Shown in pieces: positions 63,818 to 64,000 of a DNA stretch of 64,000 bases. A program made the translations under genes and the position numbers. The stretch comes from Prauserella isguenensis. Its GTDB lineage: Bacteria; Actinomycetota; Actinomycetes; Mycobacteriales; Pseudonocardiaceae. Within the stretch, counting starts at the first letter, position 1. Every line of letters begins with the position of its first letter. The notes under the pieces are model-generated. The model was not told the DNA's origin, ran no database searches, and saw nothing but the letters and a program-made list of their open reading frames with translations. Where the stretch lies: positions 1,674,001-1,738,000 of the forward strand of contig NZ_JACHWU010000001.1 in assembly GCF_014191605.1 (NCBI RefSeq), in the 5' to 3' direction.

Positions 63818-64000
63818 TCAGTACATCGCGAGCCAGATGGCGATGTAGTGGCAGATCGCGGCCAGCACGGTGCAGAGGTGGAAGAACTCGTGATAGCCGA
63901 ACGTCTTCGGCCAGTAGTTCGGCCAGTGCGTCGCGTAGAAGACCGAACCGAGGGTGTACAGCGCGCCCCCGACGAGCAGCAGTACCAGCGCGGCGGCGCC
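63818..64000 (-). CDS. hemolysin III (PAQR family) membrane protein, C-terminal end
   Basis: The last 60 codons of a gene running off the window's right edge. The reverse frame reads [20 protein letters not shown], then [18 protein letters not shown] and ends [12 protein letters not shown]: the final two helices of the PAQR/YqfA fold with the conserved HEFFH and CHY histidine sites. Its position after mca and the DUF255 gene, on the opposite strand, matches Rv1085c. Despite the name, haemolysis is not an established role. Confidence 0.88.
   Translation of the reverse strand, partial: GAAALVLLLVGGALYTLGSVFYATHWPNYWPKTFGYHEFFHLCTVLAAICHYIAIWLAMY

Overview
The window is chromosomal DNA of a high-GC actinomycete. 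GC-rich codon use throughout, mycothiol conjugate amidase (mca), a GcoAB-type guaiacol O-demethylase almost identical to what I recall of the Amycolatopsis enzyme, and gene order shared with Mycobacterium all point to Pseudonocardiaceae (Amycolatopsis/Saccharomonospora/Prauserella type). I see no phage, insertion sequence, integrase or CRISPR array.

Layout. 1-3470: DUF501 protein (its true start lies before the window), secreted lytic transglycosylase with a GTGNP repeat tail, and exopolyphosphatase, resembling the M. tuberculosis lpqU-Rv1025-ppx neighbourhood. 3600-10060: S10-like peptidase, glycosyltransferase overlapping a family-5 uracil-DNA glycosylase, a decayed acetyltransferase, type II NADH dehydrogenase, a UUA-reading tRNA with an unusually short variable loop, and a DUF72 protein. 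10135-17598: LLM flavin oxidoreductase, a secreted GH106 rhamnosidase-like enzyme behind a LacI-type operator, a VOC protein, and a divergent MMPL transporter/MarR regulator pair.

17705-22261 is the most interesting block, an apparent SigK regulon packed into one locus. It holds a fasciclin lipoprotein (MPT70/MPT83 type), a membrane molybdopterin oxidoreductase, the ECF factor SigK and its anti-sigma RskA. Three promoters share an unusual (C/G)CAATC-N16-(C/T)CGAAT motif. Between them lie scars of the Rv0449c-Rv0446c-like operon that accompanies sigK in mycobacteria: a 73-codon ORF joins the start of an FAD oxidoreductase to the end of a cyclopropane synthase, and a DUF1295 gene has lost its middle.

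22499-31181: small lipoprotein, divergent RsbW-like ATPase and SpoIIE phosphatase, an IdeR-boxed iron-siderophore binding lipoprotein, a DivIVA-like coiled-coil protein, a thioester-domain surface protein with its class F sortase, and a Bax-inhibitor-1 membrane protein. 31338-38972: a DUF819 permease-dipeptide epimerase-NlpC/P60 operon that looks like a peptidoglycan-peptide salvage unit (compare Bacillus ykfBCD), DUF3870 protein, thiolase, a truncated membrane gene and a secreted 5'-nucleotidase.

39107-64000: cbs, two Pro/Gly/Gln-rich membrane proteins sharing an exact 38-nt end, metB, threonine ammonia-lyase, hpd with a divergent Lrp regulator and three phased operator-like sites, a bis-MGD oxidoreductase operon, greA, DUF4307, mca, a small membrane protein, VOC protein, DUF255 thioredoxin-like protein, acyl-CoA oxidase-like protein, Nudix hydrolase, gcoR-like AraC regulator with gcoAB, and the end of a hemolysin III gene. 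The cbs-metB-greA-DUF4307-mca-DUF255-hemolysin order parallels M. tuberculosis Rv1077-Rv1085c, with insertions. Several genes (ppx, cbs, metB, the siderophore-binding lipoprotein, the SigK-linked oxidoreductase) have a -10-like hexamer 6-7 nt before the ATG and no Shine-Dalgarno, suggesting leaderless transcripts.
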